DNA of 64,000 bases from Faecalicatena_A orotica (GTDB lineage: Bacteria > Bacillota > Clostridia > Lachnospirales > Lachnospiraceae): NCBI RefSeq assembly GCF_040545875.1, contig NZ_JBEPMR010000008.1; one strand, given 5' to 3'. The notes beneath the pieces were generated by a model. That model did not search any database. It was given only the letters and a program-made list of their open reading frames with translations, and was not told the DNA's origin. Positions 50,787 to 59,590 of this stretch are shown one piece after another. The position numbers and the translations under genes are program-made. Position 1 is the stretch's first letter, and each line of letters begins with the position of its first letter.

Positions 50787-51617
50787 TTACATTTCATCAT
50801 TGACGACCCGTTCGATATGCATAGCCAGATACCCGATTTCGACCTCATCTAACTGGCATTTCAGGCTGCGCCCCACCTCATCACAAATCATAGCTGCGGT
50901 CCGGAACGCCTCCGGGAATTTAACCTCCATGTAATCATTCATGTTCAGCTTCAGGCGCTCATTGTTCAGAGCCCGGGCAACCATATAGCGCACATGGTTC
51001 ATCAGTCGGTTATAGGCCAGGGACATAACATCTATCTTCCTCGATGTCTGTTCTTCCACCAGCGTAATGCACTCCCGAACTGCACGGGTAATCATCATAG
51101 CCTGAGATACTTTTTCATCATTAATCGCGGAATGAATATGAAGGGCAATATAGCCCACTTCGTGTTCGTCAATCTCTACTTTCATCCTCCCCTGAAGCAG
51201 AGGTATCATGCACTGTGCCACCTTGTACTCCTTGTAAAACAGGACACGGATATCCTCCGTCAGCGGATTACTGATCTGTTCGTGGTTTTTGATACGTCTG
51301 ACGGCATATTCAATATGGTCTGCCATAGGAAACAGAATCGCCCGGTCAATTTTTCCGAATTCCCTTTCCGCTTCATTGAGCACGTCATTTGCCAGTTCCA
51401 GACAAACCGGGGAGACAGACTTGATAATCTCTCTCGCCTCCCCGCGGTCGGTCAGTTTCTGCAGGGAATACACCGTATCCTCCGACCGCTTTTCAATACG
51501 CTCCCCGACCTTTTTGCTGAATCCGGCCCCTTTTCCCATGAGCAGGTATTCCTTATTGTCATCCATCTTGATTACAAGAATCGTATTGTGATTCAAAATC
51601 TTCCTTATTCTATACAT
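50787..51617 (-). CDS. BglG/LicT family transcription antiterminator
   Basis: A 276-residue protein. The RNA-binding CAT domain covers residues 1-55 (MYRIRKILNHNTILVIK). Two PTS regulation domains follow, with conserved phosphorylatable His in MADHIEYAVRRIKNH near 98, EVGYIALHIHSAIN near 155 and GYLAMHIERVV near 265. It binds the RNA target upstream of its PTS gene and prevents termination when sugar is present. It lies 19 bases downstream of the PTS gene, so it is self-controlled through the same transcript. Confidence 0.93.
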   Translation of the reverse strand: MYRIRKILNHNTILVIKMDDNKEYLLMGKGAGFSKKVGERIEKRSEDTVYSLQKLTDRGEAREIIKSVSPVCLELANDVLNEAEREFGKIDRAILFPMADHIEYAVRRIKNHEQISNPLTEDIRVLFYKEYKVAQCMIPLLQGRMKVEIDEHEVGYIALHIHSAINDEKVSQAMMITRAVRECITLVEEQTSRKIDVMSLAYNRLMNHVRYMVARALNNERLKLNMNDYMEVKFPEAFRTAAMICDEVGRSLKCQLDEVEIGYLAMHIERVVNDEM

Positions 51618-51636
51618 ATCTCACCACCCACTTTTG

Positions 51637-53859
51637 TTATTCAAAAATATCTATGGCAAACAGCGCTTCTCCTTCATCTATTGCCCCGCTCTTTAACAGA
51701 CGGACCTTCTGATTATCCTCAAGCTCGGTGCACAGGACCGGTGAAACAACAGACGGAGCATTTTCCTTCAGATAATCCAGATCAAGCTTCAGCATTGGCT
51801 CTCCCTTTCTGACTTTCTGCCCGTTTTCCACCAGTGCCTCAAATCCTTTTCCGTTGAGCTTAACCGTATCGATCCCGATATGGATGAGGAGGCTGACCCC
51901 GGTATCTGTCATGAATCCGATCGCATGCTTTGTTTCAAATACAAAACATACCTCGCCGTCCTCCGGTGCACTGACAATCGGTTCTGTCGGTGTCACAACC
52001 GCACCGTCTCCCATCATTCTGCCTGCAAAGGCTTCGTCAGGTGCTGTTGACAGATCTGCTGCAATCCCTTTGACCGGGCTGGAAATTATGACCGTCCTTG
52101 CCGGTTCTGCCCCTTTGTCAGCATTTTCAGCATTATTTTCCTTCTCATTACTTCCTTTTTTATTACTTTCACATGAAGTTCCTCTCTCTGCTGCATCCTC
52201 ACCATCACTGGAATCTTCATACACCTCATCAGGCGCGCTCTCCAGATAGTCTTCCAGATTTGACTTAATGACAGTTACATGGGGGCCATAGATGATCTGC
52301 ACGCCGCTTCCTTTATGCACTACGCCGGATGCCCCCGTCGATTTCAACAGAGCGTCATTTACCTTGTCAGGATCCAGAACTGTACAGCGAAGTCTTGTCG
52401 CACAGCAGTCCACATCACTGATATTTTTCTTTCCGCCAAGACCTTTTGTGATTGTCAGACTGAGAGCATCCTCGTTCTGTACTTCACCATCACTGCTGTT
52501 TTTGTTTTCCCTGCGTGCATTTACATCAGCCTTTGTGTACAGCTTTGTCTCTGCATCGTCATCTTCACGCCCCGGTGTCTTCAGGTTAAACCTCTTGATC
52601 AGGAATGTAAAGATAAAGTAATACAGGAAGAAATAGATAATCCCGACAGGGATAACCCTAATCCAGCTCGTCTTCTCATTTCCCTGTAAAATCCCAAACA
52701 GGAAGAAATCCAGAAGACCGCCCGAAAATGTCAGACCAACTGCGATATTGAGCATATGTGCGATCATATAAGCGGAACCTGCCAGCACTACCTGCACCGC
52801 AAACAATGCCGGTGCCACAAACAGGAAAGAAAATTCAATCGGTTCCGTAATACCCGTCATCATACATGCCAGTGCCGCGGACAGAAGAAGGCCTCCTGCG
52901 GCTCTTCTCTTCTCCGGCTTTGCACAGCGGAACATAGCCAGTGCCGCACCCGGCAGTCCAAAAATCATAAAAATAAATTCGCCCGAAAAATATCTTGTCG
53001 CATCTGCACTAAAATGAGCCACATTCGCAGAATCAGCCAGCTGTGCGAAGAAAATATTCTGTCCGCCCTGAACCATCTGGCCTGCGACCTCCATCGTGCC
53101 GCCCACAGCCGTCTGCCAGAAAGGCATGTAAAACACATGGTGCAGTCCGAACGGTATCAGTGCCCTCTTAATCAGACCGAAAATTAATGTGCCCGCATAA
53201 CCGCTGCCCGTCACAAGTCCGCCAAGCGCATAGATTCCATTCTGTACTGTAGGCCAGATAAAATAAAGGGCAATCCCGACAAACATATATACAATTGTAG
53301 AAATTATCGGTACAAATCTGGTTCCGCCAAAGAATGAAAGTGCATTCGGAAGAGTGATCTTATAAAACCGGTTATGTAAGGCTGCAACTCCCAGTCCTAC
53401 AATAATACCGCCGAACACACCCATTTGTAAAGTCTGAATCCCGCAGGAAGAAGCAATCGTTCCGTCCAGAACATCCGCTGCAATCTCCCCGGTCTTTGAC
53501 AGTTCCCCATTAATCACCAGCATAGCATTGATCGCGGTGTTCATAACAAAATAAGCAATCACGGCAGACAGGGCGGATACTTCTTTTTCCTTCTTTGCCA
53601 TACCGATTGCGACACCTACCGCAAAAATCAACGGAAGATTGTCAAACACAATACTGCCGACCTTGTTCATAATCACAAGCAGCCCATTCAAAATCGTCCC
53701 GGTTCCCAGTATGCCTTCCAGTCCATACATAGCAATCGTCGTCTCATTCGTAAACGAACTCCCGATACCAAGCAGGAGCCCTGCTACCGGGAGAATTGCG
53801 ATAGGGAGCATAAAACTTCTGCCCACACGCTGCAAAACACCAAAAATCTTGTCTTTCAT
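51637..53859 (-). CDS. PTS EIICBA, glucose/N-acetylglucosamine type
   Basis: A 740-residue sugar permease. EIIC (about 1-430, ten hydrophobic segments, with IPFGLHHVFYMPFW near 245) is followed by EIIB (about 470-550, phosphorylated Cys in DVDCCATRLRC). An Asp/Glu/Asn-rich linker leads to EIIA (about 600-730, EAFAGRMMGDG, TKHAIGF and the phospho-His in LLIHIGIDTV). ATG at 53,859 follows AGGAG. The sugar is glucose, GlcNAc or a maltose-like glucoside; the sequence does not decide. It is controlled by the antitermination hairpin upstream. Confidence 0.92.
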   Translation of the reverse strand: MKDKIFGVLQRVGRSFMLPIAILPVAGLLLGIGSSFTNETTIAMYGLEGILGTGTILNGLLVIMNKVGSIVFDNLPLIFAVGVAIGMAKKEKEVSALSAVIAYFVMNTAINAMLVINGELSKTGEIAADVLDGTIASSCGIQTLQMGVFGGIIVGLGVAALHNRFYKITLPNALSFFGGTRFVPIISTIVYMFVGIALYFIWPTVQNGIYALGGLVTGSGYAGTLIFGLIKRALIPFGLHHVFYMPFWQTAVGGTMEVAGQMVQGGQNIFFAQLADSANVAHFSADATRYFSGEFIFMIFGLPGAALAMFRCAKPEKRRAAGGLLLSAALACMMTGITEPIEFSFLFVAPALFAVQVVLAGSAYMIAHMLNIAVGLTFSGGLLDFFLFGILQGNEKTSWIRVIPVGIIYFFLYYFIFTFLIKRFNLKTPGREDDDAETKLYTKADVNARRENKNSSDGEVQNEDALSLTITKGLGGKKNISDVDCCATRLRCTVLDPDKVNDALLKSTGASGVVHKGSGVQIIYGPHVTVIKSNLEDYLESAPDEVYEDSSDGEDAAERGTSCESNKKGSNEKENNAENADKGAEPARTVIISSPVKGIAADLSTAPDEAFAGRMMGDGAVVTPTEPIVSAPEDGEVCFVFETKHAIGFMTDTGVSLLIHIGIDTVKLNGKGFEALVENGQKVRKGEPMLKLDLDYLKENAPSVVSPVLCTELEDNQKVRLLKSGAIDEGEALFAIDIFE

Positions 53860-53941
53860 AACTTGTTCTCTCCTTTTACTATTATGATTGTCAGGACGTT
53901 TATGTATTTGACAGCGTACGATCTTGATGCTAGAAATAATC

Positions 53942-53997
53942 AAAAAAAGGGCATCCATACACATAAACATCCAAAATGTTATGTATAGTGAATGCCT
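53942..53997 (-). promoter_or_regulatory. LicT-type RNA antiterminator/terminator in PTS leader
   Basis: On the minus strand a long hairpin (GGCATTC at 53,996-53,990 pairing with GGATGCC at 53,956-53,950, inner stem ATACATAACAT with ATGTTTATGT) is followed by seven T. This terminator sits about 90 bases before the PTS start. BglG-type proteins bind an overlapping RNA structure at its 5' arm. Confidence 0.75.
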
Positions 53998-54027
53998 CTA
54001 ATGAGTTACATACTATATCTGAGATTG

Positions 54028-54056
54028 AGTCTATCATCCGCGTAGGCATTTGTCAA
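54028..54056 (-). promoter_or_regulatory. Promoter of PTS operon
   Basis: On the minus strand TTGACA (54,056-54,051), a 17-base spacer and TAGACT (54,033-54,028) form a good sigma-70 promoter. Transcription would start about 25 bases before the antiterminator structure. Confidence 0.65.
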
Positions 54057-54101
54057 GCAAATTTTTCGCATTAGAAATCAGGCAGGATTTGAACAGTTAC
54101 T

Positions 54102-56048
54102 CTAATTCCCCTGTGTTCCATATTTTTTTCTCAATGTGGCAGCGGCTCCGCCGATTCCGGCAAGCGTAAGCAGCAAGTATAATTCGATATTTACATCATC
54201 ACCGGTCCTGACACTGTTGATTTTGTTATCTGGCGTTTTGTTTTTTGGTGTTTTGTTATCCGGCGCTTTTTCATTTTCTGGTGCAGGCACCGCCGGCTTC
54301 GGCTTACTGCCCTCCTGATTATCATTTCCATCTTGTCCTGGTTTCTCATCTACTGCCGGCTTCTCGTTGGTTGCAACCAGCCGTGCACGGCTAATCCCCT
54401 CAAGCACCACATTCTCCGGCTGACTTAAGTATGCCGCCAGCGCGTCCTCACATGCCTGATATTCATGCAGATTGGCCTTTCCTTCGAACTGGGGATAATC
54501 ACTGGTGTCATTTGGCAGATAATTGTTCATCGCAACAGTATACATTTTATCCCCCTGAACCGCTTCCCCCTGGACGAGCACGCCCAGAATCCTGCTTCCC
54601 TTCTCCAGAGACAGGTTATACTTCACCTCTATTCCGCCTGCCTGCAGTGTATTTCCACTGTTATCCGGCCATCCGTCATAGTCACCTTTTTCATTTGCTT
54701 CTATATTTGCTTTCATGATATCCAGTGATGTTTCGAGTATTTCTAAAATTTCCTTGCCGCTAAGTTCTTTTGTCACAATATAGTTTCCATAAGGTGATAC
54801 ATCCAGCACATTCTGATATGTAACCGCTCCCTTTTCGATTGAAGCGCGGATACCGCCTGCATTTTCAAATGCAATGTCTGCTCCTGTAGCCAGAAGATAT
54901 GCATCCGTAACAGCCCGTCCCATCGTTGTCTCACCGATTCTGATATGCTCCCATACCCCGTCCAGATCTTCCGGGGCATAGCCTGCCGGCTGGGAAAGTA
55001 TCGTTTTCTGCTCTTCTGTAATTCCATCTAAGAGAGCCTGCACTCCCGGGTCCGCATCCAGAGCCTTGCCTGTATTATAATCCACCAGATTTTCTGTCAT
55101 TTTGATGTCTTCTGCAAGATTTCCATCTGCATCCAATGTACAGCTTATATCTACATTTCCAAAATTCCACAGATTATATCCTGTCTCAACAACCAGTGCT
55201 GTACCACCGTCCGGTCTTGTAACTGCCTCATTGATGGTTGTATGTTCATGCCCTGCAATCCACAGATTCACACTATCCACAGAAGAAGCCAGCCCTTTCG
55301 GGTTAATACAGTGAGCCATACCAACCACGATCTGGCATCCCTGTGCTTTCAGTTCTGCCGCTGCTTTCTGTGCATAAACTGTCATATCCGTAAATTGAAG
55401 TCCTTCCACATTCCCCGGTGCAGTTGCATTATAAATCGCCGGGTCGATCACCCCGAATACTCCTATTTTTAATGTTTTACCATCTTTTACGACTTCCTTT
55501 GTAAGATACTGCCGGTCAAAAAACATACTTCCGTCTTCATTGACTACATTTCCTGCAAGGATGGAAAATTCCGGGCTGCCATTTTGTCTGACGATATTTT
55601 CCAGTTCTTTCAGACGGTCTTTCCCATAATTCCAGTCATGGTTTCCCGCTGCCATTGCATCATATCCACAGGCTGCCAGTACTTTCGCTGCTGACTCGCC
55701 CCGTACAAGGGTGGCAATGGACTGCCCGTGGAATGTATCTCCTCCGTCCAGAACCAGCGATAAGTCCTTTCCCTGTGATGCCTGGTCGATATAGGTTTTT
55801 ACTTTCGGAAGTCCGATCACCTGATTCCAGTCATCTTCCAGAATTCTTGCATGAATATCATTCGTATGGACAACATTTATCCAGAACTCTGTTGTGCTAT
55901 TCACTATAGCCACTTTTGATTCTGTTGTGCCATTCTTTGTTACTTGTGTCTGCGGTGCTATATCAGCCGCTAAGACCGTTCCTGTCATCATGTTAAACGC
56001 CAAGCACAATGAAATCAAAATACTCAGTATTCTTTTCTTATATCTCAT
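54102..56048 (-). CDS. Surface-anchored 5'-nucleotidase/metallophosphatase
   Basis: A 648-residue secreted enzyme. Its signal peptide ends GTVLAADI. The metallophosphatase domain (HTNDIHARI near 60, LVLDGGDTFHG near 98, AAGNHDWNYG near 130, IAGHEHTT near 270) is followed by a 5'-nucleotidase C-terminal domain (AFENAGGIRASI, NYLPNDTSDYPQF). A Pro/Lys-rich linker leads to SVRTGDD, a hydrophobic helix and LRKKYG, a sorting-type tail like that of the GLUG protein. ATG at 56,048 follows AGAGGAGAG. It probably scavenges nucleotides outside the cell. The 56,079-56,365 gap holds only its upstream region. Confidence 0.92.
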   Translation of the reverse strand: MRYKKRILSILISLCLAFNMMTGTVLAADIAPQTQVTKNGTTESKVAIVNSTTEFWINVVHTNDIHARILEDDWNQVIGLPKVKTYIDQASQGKDLSLVLDGGDTFHGQSIATLVRGESAAKVLAACGYDAMAAGNHDWNYGKDRLKELENIVRQNGSPEFSILAGNVVNEDGSMFFDRQYLTKEVVKDGKTLKIGVFGVIDPAIYNATAPGNVEGLQFTDMTVYAQKAAAELKAQGCQIVVGMAHCINPKGLASSVDSVNLWIAGHEHTTINEAVTRPDGGTALVVETGYNLWNFGNVDISCTLDADGNLAEDIKMTENLVDYNTGKALDADPGVQALLDGITEEQKTILSQPAGYAPEDLDGVWEHIRIGETTMGRAVTDAYLLATGADIAFENAGGIRASIEKGAVTYQNVLDVSPYGNYIVTKELSGKEILEILETSLDIMKANIEANEKGDYDGWPDNSGNTLQAGGIEVKYNLSLEKGSRILGVLVQGEAVQGDKMYTVAMNNYLPNDTSDYPQFEGKANLHEYQACEDALAAYLSQPENVVLEGISRARLVATNEKPAVDEKPGQDGNDNQEGSKPKPAVPAPENEKAPDNKTPKNKTPDNKINSVRTGDDVNIELYLLLTLAGIGGAAATLRKKYGTQGN

Positions 56049-56365
56049 ACTCTCTCCTCTTTCCATATTACTGTTCATACCCTATGTCAGTTAGTTAAGC
56101 TGCAAGGTCAAAACCTGAGCAAGGGTCTGATAAAAATTTAAAAAATCACCCCTAAAAGTTGACAGGCACAATACTGATAGTATAAAGCATATCCAGGAGG
56201 ATGTCTATCCATCCTTCCTCAGTTGTCTATGTATCATCTTTTTTGTATAGTTCAAAAGATTTTACATGCATGGCAAATAGAAAACAATGAATCTAACACA
56301 AACATCAATTTCTGGCAAAAACGTCACAGAATGAAAGGGTAAACTGCTTCAGGAGGCACTTAACA

Positions 56366-57376
56366 TTATGTATTTCTTTTCCGGCGCACAGAAAGAACCA
56401 CAAAGAGTAAAAACCATGCCACACAATGAGCCATTAAAATAAGAATATCTTTTACTGCCGCTGCCGGGCTTCCGCCGGACAAACTCATAATGCCTTCGAA
56501 GGCTGCCTGCGAGGGAACAATATAGCATACTGCTGAAAGAAGCCAATGGCCGCTCCCCACAAGAAAGCAAATGATTGGAACAGCCATGAACAGCAGCATA
56601 ACAACTTTCAGATAGACCACGCTGACCATAATCCCCTCGGAAAACCTGCCGATGAACAGGCCGATAAGTGCGGCCACAAATGAAGAAAGAACAGTCAGCA
56701 CCAGCATGAGGGCCGTGTTTTGCAGGGAAAGGCGGAAGCAAATACAGACTGTAATAATCGAGGATAAGCCCCCACAGAGAAAACCAACCATTATTTTCTG
56801 CATAATATACTGGCTGTAGGTCATGGGCAGAATCTCGTTAATGAACGCCACACCATCCTCTTTCTCCGAAACAATATTCACAGCATTGAAGGTACAGCCC
56901 ATAAACATAGCAACAATCAGTGTTGCAGCCATAAACATGTCTTGAAATCCCCCCATCATATCGGCACGTTCCAAAACCTGGACCTTCACCTGCCGGGCCT
57001 CTTTGCGCTGCTCATATAAAGAAGGGAGCGTGTCGGCAGTTTGGCGGAACACATCCAGTTCATCGCCGGAAAGAATGGTCTTAATACTGTTCCCGTCAGC
57101 CTCTACACCTATTATATTTGTAGATGGTTCATTGACAGCATCCGTCAGTTCTTCCGGCGTTGGATAAGCCGTCACAGGGCCATACTGCTCCAGCCATGTG
57201 ATAGTTTGGACAGACACGTCACCTTCCAAAACACCAAAATGAAGTTCCCCCAGTGAAGAAAGGTCAATCGAACCGGCAAAAGTTAATGCCACGGCAACGA
57301 TAACCGGCAGGAGAAAGGACATCATACAAAACTTATCTTTCAGAACACTTTTAAGCTGATAACGCAATCCTTTCAT
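56366..57376 (-). CDS. ABC-2 permease (second subunit)
   Basis: A 336-residue membrane protein with one N-terminal segment (LPVIVAVALTFAGSI), an extracellular domain of about 120 residues and five C-terminal hydrophobic segments. This is the layout of ABC-2 exporters. It lies 2 bases after its companion permease on the same strand, as the last gene of the miniprotein-ATPase-permease-permease operon. The exported substrate is unknown; antibiotic peptide defence is plausible from the linked two-component pair. Confidence 0.87.
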   Translation of the reverse strand: MKGLRYQLKSVLKDKFCMMSFLLPVIVAVALTFAGSIDLSSLGELHFGVLEGDVSVQTITWLEQYGPVTAYPTPEELTDAVNEPSTNIIGVEADGNSIKTILSGDELDVFRQTADTLPSLYEQRKEARQVKVQVLERADMMGGFQDMFMAATLIVAMFMGCTFNAVNIVSEKEDGVAFINEILPMTYSQYIMQKIMVGFLCGGLSSIITVCICFRLSLQNTALMLVLTVLSSFVAALIGLFIGRFSEGIMVSVVYLKVVMLLFMAVPIICFLVGSGHWLLSAVCYIVPSQAAFEGIMSLSGGSPAAAVKDILILMAHCVAWFLLFVVLSVRRKRNT

Positions 57377-57378
57377 CG

Positions 57379-58374
57379 TCAGCCCTCCTTTCCTATTTCT
57401 CTGCGGAACACAAATTGTACTGCGGCGAATAGCGCTGCAATAGCACCAACAGCACCCAAATAGTAAAACGGGCTGGCCGCAGGTGTTCCAAAATAAGCAT
57501 TTTTCAGTCCCATGTAAATATGATAGAATGGATGAAACCTAACCCAGTCCAGTTTTACTGCCGTATTTGCTGACAAAAACACAGGGGTCGATACAAAAAC
57601 AGCAATCAGCAAATAAGCTAGAGTAAACTGCCGGAAATCTTTTAGAAGCAGGGCACAAATCAGCCCGGTCAAAGCCATAATCAGGGACAGGAGCGCCGTC
57701 TGGAGCAGCACCGCAGGCAATATGGATGCGGTATCTGATAGTCCGACATTCAGCACAGTGAGTAATATTGCAAAGATCAGGTCGGACAATAGAAATATTA
57801 CCAGTTTGGACAGGATAAATAGATTTTTACTCAAGGGCAGAATGGCATGGACACGAATAACACCCATACCTTTTTCCTTGAACAGCACCGCCGCAATCCC
57901 TAAAAATCCAACAGCGGCAATTTCAAAAAACAACAGTTCACAGGTAATATCTTTCCTCGCCTTTTGCTCCGGCGTATTGGAACCAACCACCCCGGCGCTG
58001 TAATTCCCTGACGGCTGCAGGAGAGAGAATGCATAGTCAGCCCGGTGGCGGTCCGCTTTTTCTGTTCCCTCATAGAATATTAGTTGTGGTTCCCCGTCGC
58101 TGGCATCAATACCGACTCCATTCGTATCATCGAGTAAAACAGAGTCGAGAACTTCTTTTGATGGAACTTGCTGAACCAGCGGAGAAACCGTTGTCTGTGT
58201 TCCCGCCGGATCATACAGGTACACATTGTATATCCCGGCATCCATGAATTTGATATATCCCAAGTTCACATACAGGGTATAAAGAATCAGAAACCCAAAG
58301 GACATAAGAAAAATTTTCCCGGATATCATCATCCGGCAATCTTTTTTAAACAAGGAATAAAAGCTTTTCCACAT
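57379..58374 (-). CDS. ABC-2 permease (first subunit)
   Basis: A 331-residue membrane protein with the same layout as the next gene: an N-terminal segment (GKIFLMSFGFLILYTLYVNLG), an extracellular domain to about 150 and five hydrophobic segments to the end (AAVGFLGIAAVLF near 165). Its first base overlaps the ATPase stop, so translation is coupled. The two permeases form a heterodimer with the shared ATPase. Confidence 0.87.
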   Translation of the reverse strand: MWKSFYSLFKKDCRMMISGKIFLMSFGFLILYTLYVNLGYIKFMDAGIYNVYLYDPAGTQTTVSPLVQQVPSKEVLDSVLLDDTNGVGIDASDGEPQLIFYEGTEKADRHRADYAFSLLQPSGNYSAGVVGSNTPEQKARKDITCELLFFEIAAVGFLGIAAVLFKEKGMGVIRVHAILPLSKNLFILSKLVIFLLSDLIFAILLTVLNVGLSDTASILPAVLLQTALLSLIMALTGLICALLLKDFRQFTLAYLLIAVFVSTPVFLSANTAVKLDWVRFHPFYHIYMGLKNAYFGTPAASPFYYLGAVGAIAALFAAVQFVFRREIGKEG

Positions 58375-59222
58375 CAGGACAGCCCCCTTCCCGTATACTT
58401 GATAAACATATCCTCCAGCGTCGGCTCCTGTGAATGAATGCTTATAATCTTGTCATGTGCAAAGGGAATACCAGCCTCCAATTCGGGGGCTTCGACTGTC
58501 CTTTCTTCCCGTTTCCCCTGATACAGATAATGAATGACAACCCGGTGGTTACTATTCTGCTCTTTCAAATTCTTCGGAGTATCCAGCGCCATAATATTTC
58601 CATTGGAAATAAAAGCAACCCGGTCACACAGCAGATCGGCATCCAACATGTTGTGGGTCGTCAGAAATACCGTTGTGCCTTTCTTCCGCTCTGCTTCAAT
58701 GATCCTGCGGAACAGGACAGCACCAGATGGGTCAAGCCCACTGGTTGGTTCATCCAGAAACAAGAGCCTGGGGTTGCTAATCAGTGCCCGCGCCATACTC
58801 GCCCGCTGCCTCATCCCCTTCGAGTAGGAAGAAACTGGCTTCTTTAAAAAGTCAGGCTTAAACTCCAATTCGTCCAAAACCTCCTCAATATCCCGCAGCT
58901 GTCCTTTGGGATAGAAAGAAGAAAAATATTTGAGATTGTCAATGGCACTCAGGTTAGCATACAGATACGGGAGCTCAAACAATACCCCGATCTTCTGAAA
59001 AAACTCCTGCGTATGCGCTGCAGAAATATCCTGTCCAAACAGAGACACACTGCCGCCGTGCCCTTTCAAAATCCCGGTCAAAATTTTTTGGGTCGTTGAT
59101 TTTCCGGAGCCGTTCGGACCCAGAAATCCAAAGATTTCCCCATCTTCCACAGTGAAGTTCAGGCCATGCAGAGCCTGCTTATCTTTTCCATAGGAGAATG
59201 TCAAATCTTTTACTTCGATCAT
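58374..59222 (-). CDS. ABC transporter ATP-binding protein
   Basis: A 282-residue ATPase with Walker A GPNGSGKSTT near 36, signature YSKGMRQRASMARAL near 131, Walker B LLFLDEPTSGLDP near 152 and a switch His (TTHN near 185). The C-terminal 70 residues are an extension with a YLYQGKREERTV strand. Its start overlaps the stop of the 51-codon membrane miniprotein (ATGA). It serves the two downstream permeases. A remnant of a very similar ATPase lies near 46,905. Confidence 0.92.
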   Translation of the reverse strand: MIEVKDLTFSYGKDKQALHGLNFTVEDGEIFGFLGPNGSGKSTTQKILTGILKGHGGSVSLFGQDISAAHTQEFFQKIGVLFELPYLYANLSAIDNLKYFSSFYPKGQLRDIEEVLDELEFKPDFLKKPVSSYSKGMRQRASMARALISNPRLLFLDEPTSGLDPSGAVLFRRIIEAERKKGTTVFLTTHNMLDADLLCDRVAFISNGNIMALDTPKNLKEQNSNHRVVIHYLYQGKREERTVEAPELEAGIPFAHDKIISIHSQEPTLEDMFIKYTGRGLS

Positions 59223-59374
59223 TCTTCATCACCCCACTTCCCGTGCTGCTCCTCTTTCCTCTCCTGCCGGCGCTTGTTCCACCACCTCATAAACTTGACT
59301 TTAAATGGGATAGAGACTGCCAGCACCACCGCGATTACTAACCACCAGTACCATGCTAAACCTAAAAATTCCAT
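59219..59374 (-). CDS. 51-aa membrane miniprotein of ABC operon
   Basis: A short gene of 51 codons starts with ATG at 59,374, 7 bases after AAGGAGG. It encodes one membrane helix (WYWWLVIAVVLAVSIPF) followed by a very basic, then acidic tail (RWWNKRRQERKEEQ, WGDEE). It ends in an ATGA overlap with the ATPase gene, so it is the first gene of the exporter operon. The strong ribosome site and coupling support that it is real. It may be a regulatory or stabilising subunit of the exporter, which is inference. Confidence 0.7.
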   Translation of the reverse strand: MEFLGLAWYWWLVIAVVLAVSIPFKVKFMRWWNKRRQERKEEQHGKWGDEE

Positions 59375-59437
59375 AGTATGACCTCCTTTTATTCGGGAAT
59401 CAAAGTCCTCTTGTTGAAGTAAATTTAAGAAAATGCA

Positions 59438-59475
59438 GTGAAGTCCGTGTGAGGCCGCGGTGAAGCTGGTGTGAA
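59438..59475. promoter_or_regulatory. Four 11-bp-spaced direct repeats (response regulator site)
   Basis: GTGAA, GTGAG, GTGAA and GTGAA start at 59,438, 59,449, 59,460 and 59,471, exactly 11 bases apart, about 65-100 bases upstream of the miniprotein start. Direct repeats at helical spacing are typical of OmpR-family regulator sites, and an OmpR-type gene lies next door. Confidence 0.7.
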
Positions 59476-59528
59476 ATTCTGGTTACTGTGCATGCCCACA
59501 GGGGTGTATTGTAACCAATTCTACGCGG

Positions 59529-59561
59529 AAAAAGCCCTGCTTTCACATACGAAAGCAGGGC
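59529..59561 (-). terminator. Terminator of Fic-response regulator-kinase operon
   Basis: A perfect 11-bp stem (GCCCTGCTTTC at 59,534-59,544, GAAAGCAGGGC at 59,551-59,561, loop ACATAC) is followed on the minus strand by TTTTTCC. It lies 30 bases beyond the kinase stop. Confidence 0.85.
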
Positions 59562-59590
59562 TGTAAATTAAATTAATATACTCCCACAGC

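Noticed and set aside
50994..51812. 272-codon plus-strand frame opposite the antiterminator
   Set aside because: It spans the antiterminator start and the PTS gene end on the opposite strand and has no protein-like features.
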